From Setophaga petechia (taxonomy: Eukaryota; Chordata; Aves; Passeriformes; Parulidae), in contig JANCRA010000061.1 of assembly GCA_024362935.1 (NCBI GenBank), positions 3,162,001 through 3,226,000 on the forward strand: DNA of 64,000 nt, read 5' to 3'. This document shows positions 31,784-42,736 of the stretch, in pieces (within the stretch, counting starts at the first letter, position 1; each line of letters opens with the position of its first letter). A program made the translations under genes and the position numbers. The notes beneath the pieces are model-generated. The model searched no databases. It was not told where the DNA came from and was given only the letters and a program-made list of their open reading frames with translations.

Positions 31784-32969
31784 ACCAATGAGAAAGACCC
31801 TCAACTAAATCCTAAATCAAGAGTCAAAAATCAAGAATTGCTAGGAAGTTCTTTTCGCTAGAAGACTTTTGTAACCTAAGAAAAAGATTACATTCAATGA
31901 CCTGATAAATCTATAATTAATTAATTAGTCCCTTTTTAAGATACTACAAGCAAAACTGCAATTCTAAATAATACTAAAGCAAAGCATTTAAGATCGCTGC
32001 CACATAATCCAGTTACCAACCAAAAAAGATGAGAGGGGCTGACCCTCACAATCTCTGGGCATGGGTCCTGGGAAGTGTGGCATAAAGATACCTGTATACA
32101 GATGATCTCTATATGCAACAAACCCAATGGAAGACCACAGAAAAAATGAATAAACTCTTAAGAAAAATTAAAATAACAAAAATTGTCTTCTCAGATGATA
32201 TAAACACTATAAATCCAAACTTAATACCATATACATCCCTGATGTGACAAAAACTTGTACGACTTGGGCACCAAGAATGCACTTCTACTTAAGCAATAAT
32301 AAAGCAAGATAACAGTAAAGAAACTGTACTTAATATGGCAAAGAAGCTCCAAACATATACAGGTAATATATACTGTACTATACGTAACCCAATATTTATA
32401 AAAATCACAACTGTAGAAACACATCTACAAAAATTAGAAGACAAAATAAAAGAAAACCACCAAAATCTCAAAAAGGAGATGAAAGAAAGCTTTCTTTAAT
32501 CTCAGCAATACTAATCAGAAGTTCTAATACCAATGACAAACATCCCCCAGATAGGGAGAAAAAGTACACCCCATGAACTAAACTATAATTCTTCTTATGT
32601 AATAATAGAGAAAACACAGAAATAAGATTAAAAAAATCTACTACTGCTCTGGCACAATGGGTACTTAAATTAAAAGACAACAAGACTCAAAGAAAAAATT
32701 CCACCAAAAAAGAAACTCCAACAGCCCATAAGCAAACTACCAAGTATAATAATAATAACAACATATCCAAACCCCTTTAAAAAAACTCCCAAACCTATAT
32801 ATAAAAAAAAAAAAAACAAAACCAAAAAAACCAAAAAAACCCCCAGGCTTAGAGGGCCCTGTCTCTAGGCAGGTAGAAGCTAAGAAAAAATGTGTGTTTT
32901 AGACTGTAAATTCATTAGCCTAACACATCAGAACCACAAAAATATAAAACCTTAGTTAATACTAGTGCA

Positions 32970-33720
32970 CAGTATACGTGGCGATGGACAAGGACTTAAC
33001 CTCTCGCCAGGTGACTTTGGGAAGCAAAGGTGACCTCTTCTTCCAGCCAAGCTGTGCTCACTTGTTCCCCCAAGGGTGGCCATGCAGCTGTGACACCCCG
33101 AGGGAGAGCATCCCCCAGGCAGGCGAGGGCACCCAGTGGACCGTGGGCTCTGGAGGTGGTTGTGCAGAGACGGAGTCTGTGCTGCTGCCACAGCTTGGAG
33201 AGGGCAGGGCCAGGGCTGGGGCGGCTTCTCCCAATTACACGTCAGCTCTCAGAAGCCCCACAGGCACACGCCAGCTGCTGCTCCTTGCCCACGATGCCAC
33301 ACGGCTCTGCAGGGCGCTGAAGGTAGGGCAGGGCAGGCCAGGTCGTGGCAGCGCTGCCCAGGTGCCATTCACCGACAGCCTGTGGCTCTCTTTCCCTCAG
33401 CAGCAGCAGCAGCAGCAGCAGCAGGGAGCGGCGGCAGGGTCAGGACAAGGACGAGGTGGCTGCCCTGGCCCTTTGCTCCCGGGCCTCAGGCCAGGAGGGC
33501 TCTGGCTGCAGCAGGGCACTCTTCGGGCAGCCCCTGGCAGCCTCTGCACAGAGCACAGCACGCTGCCCCTCCTGCTTGTGTCACTTTTCTTCAGCAATAC
33601 CTGCTGGAATCCTTAAAATTAGAGAGTTTTGAGAACGTTTGGAAAAAGACAGGCCCCAGTGACAGCAAAGACAGTGAGATGTTAAAGCAGCAGAAAAATT
33701 AGTAATGTAGGCGTGAGAAA
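32970..33720 (+). other. GC-rich segment with (CAG)9 and splice-like signals, unidentified
   Basis: A donor-like 'gctgaag|gtaggg' near 33322 and an acceptor-like 'ctctttccctcag' at 33400 bracket an intron-sized gap. Nine CAG units follow at 33398-33424. Open frames on either side (for example QLLLLAHDATRLCRALK) have no family I can name. It could be two exons of a gene or a remnant. Confidence 0.25.
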
Positions 33721-35680
33721 TAGAACAACACGCCTATGTAATTTGCTGCCTTAGGTGGTAACAAGTTTACTTAATGTACATCTTTAGAAGGTTAAAAATG
33801 AATAGAGCTCTGTACCTTGTCTCTTATGAACGAGCTATTGTGTTTGAAAATAGGCCACTATTGTTTTAACCAAAGCTACGTGTACTTTAAGTGATTGGAT
33901 AGAAGTATTGTCAATATGCTTGTGCTCTATGTGTGATTGGCTGAAACGCAGATGGAAATGGCTTTATGATATGCTGTAACACTACATTTCTTTGGCATTC
34001 TGTTTGAATCAGTGAGCTGGTTGCATCTCTTGTCTCCATTGTCGTAACAATGTTTTGAGACTGATGCAGGAATAAACCACTCTTGTGCTGATTTTTGGAG
34101 TGTCCCGTCCCGTTAGTGAAATGTAAACACTCTGCCAGGGGCAATATCCTACAGCTCCTCTTCACAAGTTAAAAACTCCATCAATCTAAAAAGAGATCAT
34201 TCAAGCACAGTTCTACCTGCATTTCTATTGTAGTTCAGTATATGTATGTTTTGTCTGTAATTTCAGTATTTTCATACTTTTATGAAAATGTGCATTCATA
34301 TTTTCACATTTTTCTGTTTCTAGTTATTTGTATACCAAAGCACTTATTTTTTTAAATTCTTATTTATTGGAATTGTTAATTTTTATGTAGTATATTTTAA
34401 AATGTCATTAAAACACCTTTTGAGTAATTTTCCTCATTTTTTAAAAAAATATCCACCAGCCATTTTAGTCTCTGTCTCTCAAAGTTGTTTCATACCTGTC
34501 TATTTTAAACCAGGACTACAGTACTTTAATAGGATTGAGAGGGGTCCATGAAATGCGCACCAGATGCTTCTTGTTGAATGTCATGGCCCTGTCAAGAACC
34601 TGTTTGTGGGGTTTCTTTGGGTTTTTTTTGGTTTTTCCCTCTCTCATTAGTTTAACTGCAGACACACATTGAGATGCAATCTTAAGCCAGATGAGCAGAA
34701 TAAAAACGATGTAATAGGCCTTTGGGAACTCCTTCCTGATCTTTCTGCTTTTTCAGTTGAGCGAGACTCTGATCCAGGCAAAGAGATTGCACTTAGGCCT
34801 ACAGAACCATTTGGCTGGAACTCTGTTGATTTCTAGGAACAGCTGGAGGCCTCTAATCTCCCCAGGATGTTTTGGCTGTCCCAGGCTTTGTTGGGTTTTG
34901 GCTGCAAATACCATTGCCTTTGCTGTCTGATCTAGAAGTACCATGGCTGGGGAAAACCTGCCCATGGGCCATATTCCAAAGGCACTTTGGTCTGGAGTTC
35001 CTGAATGAAGGAGACCCTTATCTAATTCCAAACCACATTTAAAAAATCATAAAAGAGAACTTCCCATCCTTAACAAACAAGTGACAATTCAGAAGTGAAT
35101 GTAGAGCTTATTCACAGAGTGAAAAGGAAGGAAATCTTCCAATGGAAGTTGTGGTTTACAGCGTTTTTATTCTGACTCCCATTCACATCTGGCACTGGAG
35201 AAAGCCATGTCCCTGAAATTGTCAGTGTCTTCTGTCTGCCATGAATTGTTTTGCTGCAACAGTCAGAGGCATCATGGTGGAGAGAGCCTCCAGAGTGGCT
35301 CCATGTTAGGAACAGGAGCTGCCCCAAGGAGAAAAAAAGAAATGAACTTTTATTTCCCAAACCCATCTCCACACAGGCTCAAACAGGATTCCTCTAGCTC
35401 CCAGAAATATGCAGAAATAGGGCTGAGAAGGCCCTCTGGACATATGTGTTCATGCCCAAGACCTTGCTGATGCCATTTGGGTTTTGCCTTTTTTTTCTGT
35501 GTTTTCTATATTCTTTGCACATATATTTGTAGCTTTGTAGCCTACTGTATTAGTGACCAGTTTTCCCAATACTTTTCCGAGGCCTTTCTCTAAGCAGAAA
35601 GACAAAACAAATTCCAAGCTCCAAGCGCTGGGAGGTCCAAGACCCTGCTGCCATTTTGGTTCTTCCTGGGACAGAAACCT
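33721..35680. other. No gene seen
   Basis: AT-rich spacer. Open frames below 95 codons; no repeats with clear ends. Confidence 0.45.
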
Positions 35681-35689
35681 CTGGGGAGG

Positions 35690-35835
35690 TGGAGGAGTCA
35701 CCATCCCTGGATGTGTTTAAAAAAAGACTGGATGTGGTACTCGGTGCCGTGCTTTAGTTGAGGTGTTAGGGCATGGGTTGGACTCGAATCATATTGAAGG
35801 TTTCTTCTAACTTAAGGATTCTGTGACTCTGTGAC
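35690..35835 (+). mobile_element. CR1 LINE 3' end
   Basis: Sense-strand CR1 terminus: 'ccctggatgtgtttaaaaaaagactgg', 'gtgctttagttgaggtgttagggcatgggttgg', then 'gattctgtgactctgtgac', the degenerate 8-bp terminal repeats typical of CR1. Confidence 0.85.
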
Positions 35836-35939
35836 TGAGGGAGCTTTTCCTGCAGCCCTGGAAAGGGCTGCGGGGGGCTTTGGCTGAGGACGGGGATCAG
35901 GGCTCATGGAAAAGAAGCAAAGGGCTCAAGGTGAAGGCC

Positions 35940-36480
35940 GAGAGGGCAGAGCTGCCCCAGGGCGGCCCAGAGCGAGCCTCATGTCCTCCTCCTCAACCTG
36001 CGCCTTCTGCGCTGCCCTTTGCGGCACTGGCGGCTCCTCTCGCTGCAGGGCTCCAGGGCGTGCTGGGGGCTGAGCCCCTCGTCTTCGGGAAGCGCCGGAG
36101 CCTCGGAGGCGAGCGGCTGCTGCTGTGGCCGGCAGGGGAGAGCTGCGGCTGCGGCCCTGGGCACGGCGAGCTGCCGCTATGGCCGGTTCCTGCCTCTGCT
36201 CCTGCCCTGTGCGCACAGACACGGCCGAGGGCTGCCCGGTAGCTCCCTGCCGGTCCGCAGCGGGCCCGGCCGGGCTGGTGCTCTCTGCGGCCTCTGCCCG
36301 CCGCTGCCGGCCCCGCCGCGCTCCCGCCTGCCTCTGCCGCAGCCGGGCCCGCACGGGAGGCAGCACATTGCAGCCGGCTCGGAAACGCCCTGCCCGCAAA
36401 CCGCCCACCACGGCCTCAGGGCACAGGCTGCCGGCGTCCTCGCAGCTGAGAGCCGGCCCGGGCCGCATGCCGACTTCGGG
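35940..36480. other. GC-rich, CpG-rich island without a called gene
   Basis: GC-rich DNA open on both strands (Arg/Ala-rich in each). No known motif supports either strand. A reversed R/poly(A)-like region follows at 36487-36620 (TATA-like 'tttataaa', 'caataaagta' on the minus strand) and a second one at 36735-36850, so the island may be LTR-associated leader DNA. Confidence 0.3.
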
Positions 36481-36850
36481 CACAGGAGCAGCTCTCCGCA
36501 AGCTTTTTATAAACAACCCAGACTCCAAGTGGGAATGAGTTATGGATACTTTATTGAGAACAATAAAAAAATCAACAAAGCAAAAGGGACAGCACTGGGT
36601 GCTTGGCAAAATGCAGAGGCTCGTGCACAAAATGGCCTTTTATACCCTTGATATTGCATCAGCTTTATGCATTGTGAGAAATGATGTCTCACTTTTTAAA
36701 ATTTTAGAAGGTTTCTTGAACCACAACAAGGGACTGAATAAAGAAAAAAGGGACAGCACTGGCTGTCCAGTGGGCCTGTTCACAAGGCCTGCACCGGCAA
36801 CAATCCTTGTATACGCTAAATGCCCCACCAAGCCCCAGGTAAGCTGACCA

Positions 36851-37270
36851 CACTCGTGCACATGGCACTCTTCCGACCCAGCTCCTCCTTCCTCTTCCTG
36901 ACTTGATGGTAGACCAAATGTTTGTAAAATAATTGAATTTTATTTTTTTTCAAAGAATAAAAAACTGTAGGAAAGCCTCCTATGGAATGTTTAAGTTTTC
37001 TCAACACAAACTTCTACGTATTTGAAGTCATGTTAACCTTCCCAGCTCTGCCTTGGGAGGTTTTAGAAGTCTTATCACCTGGCTATATTTTTTAGAGTTC
37101 ATAATAAAAAAACTAAAGAATCCTAATAGAATATGAAAAAAAGTCCCATGAGAAATGACTGACTTCACCTTCCTCAACTCCTTTTCTGTGGCAATGCTGT
37201 TACCTCAGCAGCAGTGCCATCGTGGCAGTGAGTCTGTGAGGCGGCCGCTCTCTGGCAGAGCCGCTGCTGC
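36851..37270. other. No gene seen
   Basis: AT-rich spacer next to the ITPRIPL1-like gene's 3' end. Confidence 0.45.
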
Positions 37271-37861
37271 CTACTCAGGGCCCAGGCAGGCACCTGAGCA
37301 GCCTCGCTGCACAGCCAGAGCCATCTCGATGCTGCAGTGCAGGCCAGAGGCGCCGCTCAGCCGGAAGCTGCAGGACTTGCCGCAGGGCAGCGCCGTGAGC
37401 TGGCAGTGGCGCGACTGCGGCAGGAGCAGCCAGGCTGACAGCACCAACGTTTGCACCCAGTGGGTGACTTTCTTGGCGTCCAAGTACGAGCCCGTGCAGA
37501 GGGTGTCCATCCGGTACCACTCCTGATCCGTGGGCAGCTGGCCACCAGAGGCGTGCAGAAAGCACGTGTGCCCCAGCAGCTGCTCCCCGGAGCACAGGCA
37601 CTCCAGCGCCACACGGATGCGCCTGGCTGGCGGCCACTTCGTGCTCTCCAGGATGAAGGAGTGGCCGGGGGGTGGCCGCAGGATGACCAGCAGGCGGTAG
37701 GTGCTGCTGTTCTCCTGGACGCCACAGGCTGCAGGGCTGGTGTCCGTCCCAACAGCTGGGTGCAGCTCCGGCATGAAGCTCCTCCGGGAGAGCACTCGGC
37801 AGACACCGAGGAGCTCATCCACCAGCTCCTGCAGCACCTTGGTGCTAGGCAGGCCCTGCTG

Positions 37862-38005
37862 CAGAATCACAGAACAGTTGGGCTTGGGAGTGACCTTTAT
37901 GGACCATCCAGTGTGACCTCACAGCAATGAGCAGGGACATTCCCAATGAGATCAGGTTGCTGACAGCCCACTCCAGCCTTATCCTGGATGTGCCCATTGG
38001 TGATG
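37862..38005 (-). mobile_element. CR1 fragment inside the ITPRIPL1-like gene
   Basis: The plus strand reads 'cagaatcacagaacagttggg', 'gacctttatggaccatcc', 'caatgagcagggacattc' and 'agatcaggttgctgac', the reversed CR1 3' region. The CR1 end abuts the resumed coding sequence at 37861. Confidence 0.75.
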
Positions 38006-38393
38006 GGCTGGGCACAGCCAAATTGCTGCCACCCCTGTCTGCACCCTTGTCCTTCTCATGCTCACTGACCTTCTCCTTGCTGCTGAACTTCACCCTGACA
38101 GCGTTCCACTTGCTGCTGGATCCCTCCTGCATCCTGCAGCTGGCAGAGCCATGATTCCATCTCCTGACCAGCCAGAAGGCCAGAGCGAGCACAAGAGCCT
38201 TGGTGAGCAAAAGCAGCCACAGCAGCTGCCATGCAGAAAGGAACAGGCTTTCCACAATAGAATTGTTGCCATCAATCTCCTGCAGGAGCTGAGTCATTTC
38301 CTGAAGCAGATACTTCTCATGCTCCTGCATCCGTTCAGCTTCACTTTTTTCAGTTTCTGAATTTTCCTTCTGCCCAGCATTGGTGAGCCAAGG

Positions 38394-38936
38394 CAGCCAC
38401 AGCAGCTGCTGTGCAAAAAGGAGCAGGCTTTCCATGATGGAATTGTTGTCATCCAGCCACAGCAGCTGCTGTGCAAAAAGGAGCAGGCTTTCCATGATGG
38501 AATTGTTGTCATCCAGCCACAGCAGCTGCTGTGCAAAAAGGAGCAGGCTTTCCATGATGGAATTGTTGTCATCCAGCCACAGCAGCTGCTGTGCAAAAAG
38601 GAGCAGGCTTTCCATGATGGAATTGTTGTCATCCAGCCACAGCAGCTGCTGTGCAAAAAGGAGCAGGCTTTCCATGATGGAATTGTTGTCATCCAGCCAC
38701 AGCAGCTGCTGTGCAAAAAGGAGCAGGCTTTCCATGATGGAATTGTTGTCATCCAGCCACAGCAGCTGCTGTGCAAAAAGGAGCAGGCTTTCCATGATGG
38801 AATTGTTGTCATCCAGCCACAGCAGCTGCTGTGCAAAAAGGAGCAGGCTTTCCATGATGGAATTGTTGTCATCCAGCCACAGCAGCTGCTGTGCAAAAAG
38901 GAGCAGGCTTTCCATGATGGAATTGTTGTCATCCAT
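38394..38936 (-). repeat. Perfect 9 x 60-bp in-frame tandem array
   Basis: Nine copies of a 60-bp unit without a single base difference. On the minus strand each encodes 20 residues: Asp-Asp-Asn-Asn, a Ser/Met/Glu turn, then a hydrophobic Leu/Phe/Ala/Gln/Trp helix (core motif LLLFAQQLLWL). Sixty is divisible by three, so the frame stays open. A single diverged unit lies further on (near 38210-38270). Confidence 0.97.
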
Positions 38937-39050
38937 CTCTTGCAGGAGCCGAGTTATCTCCTGATGCAGAAACTCCTCGCGCTCCCGCATCCGCTTGACC
39001 ACATCCTTATCAATTTGCATGTCCGCTTTCAACCCACTGGGGGTGCATAA

Positions 39051-39281
39051 CAGGGCCAGGAAGAACACCACTGTTGGAGACATGGCTGGTGGGAGAAAGG
39101 GGGCTCAGCTTGTCTTGCTGGGAGGGAGCAGGGGGCTGGCAACACCTGGAATGTCCCCAGAGCCTCTCTGGGTACCAGCCATGCTGAGAGCCCCAAGCTC
39201 CACTTCCCCCAGCCCTGGGAACAGTGCCCTGCCCTGAGGGTCCCAGCTCTCCCTCTGGCTTTAAACCCCCAGGGCCCCTTC
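39051..39281 (-). repeat. Tandem duplication of promoter and start codon, unit 1
   Basis: Starts 'cagggccaggaagaacaccactg' and contains, on the minus strand, the ATG and first 11 codons of the ITPRIPL1-like gene plus about 200 bp of upstream DNA with a TATA-like TTTAAAG. Unit 2 follows directly. Confidence 0.9.
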
Positions 39282-39526
39282 CAGGGCCAGGAAGAACACC
39301 ACTGTTGGAGACATGGCTGGTGGGAGAAAGGGGGCTCAGCTTGTCTTGCTGGGAGGGAGCAGGGTGGCAACATTCCAGACTGGCAACACCTGGAATGTCC
39401 CCAGAGCCTCTCTGGGTACCAGCCATGCTGAGAGCCCCAAGCTCCACTTCCCCCAGCCCTGGGAACAGTGCCCTGCCCTGAGGGTCCCAGCTCCCCCTCT
39501 GGCTTTAAACCCCCAGGGCCCCTTTC
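39282..39526 (-). repeat. Tandem duplication of promoter and start codon, unit 2
   Basis: Second copy of the preceding unit, nearly identical, with about 14 extra bases around 'gtggcaacattccagact'. It carries a second ATG and signal-peptide start, but the frame from it runs into unit 1's upstream DNA, so it is probably a decoy start or alternative promoter. Confidence 0.9.
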
Positions 39527-39685
39527 CCAGTCCCCATCCAGCCCAGCTTTCCTCCTTTCACAAAGTGTGTGTGCACTCACTGGCTGCCAGAATCCCACTG
39601 CCCGGTGCTGCCCCTGGACACAGGTGCCAGCATGACCTGTCCTCTGTGATGTCACAGCCAGCAGAACCATGTCACTCAGCTACCA

Positions 39686-39790
39686 AGCTGGCCGTGCCCT
39701 GGCATGTCACAGCTCCCACTGTGACCCTACCCTGGCATGTCACAGCCCCCACTGTGACCCATGCCCTGGCATGTCACAGCCCCCAGAGCC
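39686..39790. repeat. 33-bp repeats ('ccctggcatgtcacagc')
   Basis: Three units of 'ccctggcatgtcacagc' followed by 'cccactgtgaccc' or a variant, in tandem upstream of the ITPRIPL1-like gene. Confidence 0.75.
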
Positions 39791-39799
39791 ACACCTGCC

Positions 39800-41740
39800 A
39801 GGCCACAAGCCCCAGCTCTGGTCCCCACTGCCGGCCTCAGGGGCTCCTGGGCATCCTCACCCTGAGTGCAAAGGCAGCCACAGAAGCCCCCCAGGGGGCT
39901 CTGGATTCAGGCTTCAGACACCATAAAGCCACCTCTGAAAGGGACATGGATGGGGACTGCAGCTGGATCTTCCAGTGCTCACCACCCCTGACTACTCTCT
40001 GAGCGAACCCAAACCTCACCTGCAGCACCTTGAGCACATTTACCCTCCTCGCCCATCCTGGAATGTGGTGTTCTCACATCATACACCAGCCCTTTGCAGG
40101 GAGTGACGAGCTCCCAGCTGCTCTGCTACCCTGGACTTACTTTCTGTTTCCCAGCAATGAACTTAACGGATACACTCCTGGGAACCCCAGCACAATGTTT
40201 CCTTCTCAAGAGCTCTTAGGCAAAAGAACCTGCACCAATCACTATTTTGTGCACAGAGAAGGAGGTGCTGACAAGCATAAGGCACATGCAGGGTTCTGAC
40301 CTAAGAGCTCCTGAGCCATAGGATTCCATACATTGCTGTTCCCACCTGCTTTGCTCATATTTTATAGCCAGTTCTGGACGGGGCTGCTGCTGACAGGGTA
40401 GGAGGGATGTCTTAGGCTCAGCCACAGCAGCTCAATATCAGCAGTGGGAGCAAAAAGCAAACAAAACAAAACTGGACAAGGGGGCATATCCTGCACGGTG
40501 CCAAGTCAAGGCTCTGCTGCCAAAGCACCCATGAACACATGGCACTGACTCAATATCAGCTACAGGTGTTCCTCCTGTTCCAAGGGAGCTAGTGCTGGTG
40601 CTGTTCACAGCATTTTTCACCAGCTCTGGGTAGTTTGTTAGCTGTCCAGCAGAGTGGGACACATGATGGACCTCAGGGACTCCTCAAGAGAGCAGAGATG
40701 ATGAGGGAGTTCATGAGGGATGTGTTGGATGTGCCATTGCCCTGAGGGTGCTCGTGCTGCATGTGCCATTGCTACCATCTCTCCTAAAGCAAGACACCCC
40801 TAAATAAACAAGTGCCCAGCATGGCACAGTGTCTGCAAAGGGTCGGGAGTCTTTGCTGTCATTGCTGTCCTTTGCTGTCCTGGCTGCTCCTACGAGGCTT
40901 GTCCTGCCCCACCTTGCTGCTCTGGCTGCCTGGGGTCACACCTGACTGAGAAACCAGGGCTGGACCCATGGTGATAGTAACCCCTTTAGTGTGCTTCTCA
41001 TATTTTTCTTGGCATTTCCCCAGTTTTCTATTTCTTTTTCTTTCATCTTTCATGAAAACAAATTGTATTATCGCTTTGGATTCCCAACATGTAACCTCGT
41101 TTGTGTTTTAATCACACTTTCAGGTATATTTAGAACTAAATTTATTTGCAATTGTGGATCAAGGCTCCTTACCTTAAGCCTGTCAGAACGTCCTGCTTAG
41201 CTACTTCCCACATTAAAGTCATTGTTCCATGAATTCTAGAAAATTCAATATAAAGGTCATTCTTGCCTAAGAGTCACATGTCTGTGGACATGGAGTTTAC
41301 AACACACCTTCATGTTTATGTCTACAGGGCTATGTTGTAGTGCTTCGACATTCTGCCCCAAAATCTGTAATTCCTTAACTGGGGTTTGAATTTTGGATCG
41401 CCTTACATCTGTGCATATGTTTGTGCATCTGCAGGAAGGGATGTGGTAGAAGTGTCAGAGCAACAGCAAGATGTTGCAAAGAAAAGAGGCTTTATTAGAA
41501 ATGTGTTCAACAAGACCCCAAACTAACAAACTGTAATAGCTAATGGTCTTACAGTCTCAAGTCAAACCTACTTATATTAGAGTAAAATATTGTGACCCAA
41601 GAGCTGTGCAATAGCAATATCTCACAGTTACAGTACTAGTTTAAAAAACAAGGAAATAGCACTGAAATGTTTAGTTTCTAAAGTATTGAAATTTTTAGTT
41701 CAAAAGTTTCAAAAGTGGGGGCACTTACTGGGCTTCCCTT
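39800..41740. other. No gene seen
   Basis: No supportable coding region. 41480-41700 has a reversed LTR-like feel ('ggctttattagaaatgtgttcaacaa') but no defined ends. Confidence 0.4.
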
Positions 41741-41764
41741 ACTGGTGGGTTTGTTGCTGTTGAG

Positions 41765-42559
41765 TCAAGGATGACTGCCAGGAGAAGCTCTTCCCACATT
41801 CCAGACATTTTCAGGGCCTCTCCCAGTGTGGATGTGCCAGTGGGTGGTGAGGTTGGAGTTGAGGTAGAAGCCCTTCCTGCAGTCAGGGCAGCAGTGGATC
41901 CCTGTGAATCCAGTGGTGCAGGAGGAGACTGGAGCTTGTCTGAAGCCTCTTCCCAGATCAGGACACTCACAGGACCCCTCCCCAGTGTGGATCTGCTGGT
42001 GGCAGATCAGGCAAGAGCTCGTGCTGAAGCTCTTCCCACATTCCTGACACTCCAAGGGCCGTTCACCACTGTGGATGTGCCGGTGCCTGATGAGGACAGA
42101 GCCGTTATTGAAGCTCTTCCCACATTCCAAGCACGTGTAGGGCTGTTCCCCACTGTGGATCATCTGGTGACAGATCAGATTGGAGCTCTGAATGAAACTC
42201 TTCCCACATTCCCCACACTCATAGGGCCATTCCCCAGTGTGGTGCTGGGTCAGGCTGGAGCTCCAGCTGAAGCTCTTCTCACATTCTAAGCACTTGTAGA
42301 GCTTCTCTCCATCAGGAAGCTGCTCATACACCACCAGCTCCAAGCTCCAGCTGGACCTCTGGCTGCCATCCTGGCACAGGGTGGGTCTTTCCTGCTTAGA
42401 GCACCCTGGGCTGGGTTTGGAGCCCCTCCTTCTGTGAGATCTCTGGGGTTCTTCCTCCCCATTGGATCCCTGCACTGTGGAGCTGCTCAAAACAGCTTCT
42501 TCCATGAGGTTCCGCCATGGGGATTTGTCCTTCTGGTCATCCTCAGCTCCTTGTCTGGA
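41765..42559 (-). pseudogene. C2H2 zinc-finger gene, last exon, degenerate
   Basis: A last exon beginning at acceptor 'cctcctccag' near 42560. The avian-type leader reads DKELRM and then, after a frame change of about 4 missing bases, [19 protein letters not shown] (the Met is internal, not a start). Residues 1-68 from 42505 are the leader. Finger 1 (70-90) has lost its His spacing. Fingers 2 (97-117), 3 (125-145) and 4 (153-173) are intact C2H2. Finger 5 has lost a Cys. Finger 6 (206-226) is intact. A seventh is present only in another frame. C2H2 arrays bind DNA. Upstream, 'cacccag|gtgagg' near 42737 may be the donor of the preceding exon (ERKRKTLQNTQ). The two frame changes and three damaged fingers suggest a pseudogene, though fingers 2-4 might still be made. 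Confidence 0.75.
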
Positions 42560-42736
42560 GGAGGAAGGACAAGGAGAGGATGGGATTTGCGTTGTGCCAG
42601 AGGAAGGGGAAGGAGATCTCCCCAGTCCATCCCTGGAAGGACGATGTCAGCAGTGGGGCTGTCCTGCAGCCAGGGGCGATGCTGGGCTGGGAGATGAAGC
42701 GGGAAAGGGGCAGTGGCTTCCTCCTCACCTGCCTGG

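Larger units (their letters stand above)
30100..32930 (+). mobile_element. Decayed ERV with tRNA-Lys-type primer binding site
   Basis: A poly(A) signal at 30531-30536 is followed by a U5-like region and then a PBS at 30675-30692. This order (LTR end, PBS, leader, gag) marks the 5' part of a provirus on the plus strand. Downstream, 31390-32900 is AT-rich and full of stops, with a Lys/Pro-rich open patch at 31592-31783. The 5' LTR start and the 3' end are not defined. Confidence 0.5.
37271..39083 (-). pseudogene. ITPRIPL1-like: ITPRIPL1-like gene with tandem repeats, broken by CR1
   Basis: ITPRIPL proteins are single-pass membrane relatives of the IP3-receptor-interacting protein with a Mab-21-type C-terminal domain. 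From ATG 39083 the product has a signal peptide (1-19), a charged coiled-coil-like segment (about 25-50), nine identical 20-residue repeats (51-230), a second diverged copy of coil plus repeat (about 252-290), a transmembrane helix (about 290-308) and a Ser/Lys-rich linker, stopping at 37845. The Mab-21-like part resumes in another frame at 37860 (VDELLGVCR, RPPPGHSF, LECLCSGEQL, LLLPQSRHCQL) and ends at 37271. Between them lies a CR1 fragment (37862-38005) and the start of the Mab-21 domain is missing. The full protein cannot be made; a 412-residue membrane protein without that domain could be. Confidence 0.8.

Noticed and set aside
32960..33330. Possible kinase-like N-lobe start ('VYVAMDKDLTSRQV')
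   Set aside because: The lysine and following strand of a kinase fold are absent, so the similarity is too short to support a call.
35880..36651. 234-codon Arg/Ala-rich ORF on the minus strand and 210-codon ORF on the plus strand
   Set aside because: GC-rich DNA opens all frames; neither has a domain, and the region looks like an LTR-associated or CpG-island sequence.
36735..36850. Second copy of an LTR R region
   Set aside because: Shares only 'gggacagcactgg' with 36580-36620; too short to call an LTR.
38294..38964. Other long frames across the 60-bp array (plus-strand 194 codons, minus-strand 212 codons)
   Set aside because: The repeat is open in several frames by chance. Only the frame joined to the signal peptide and transmembrane helix makes sense.
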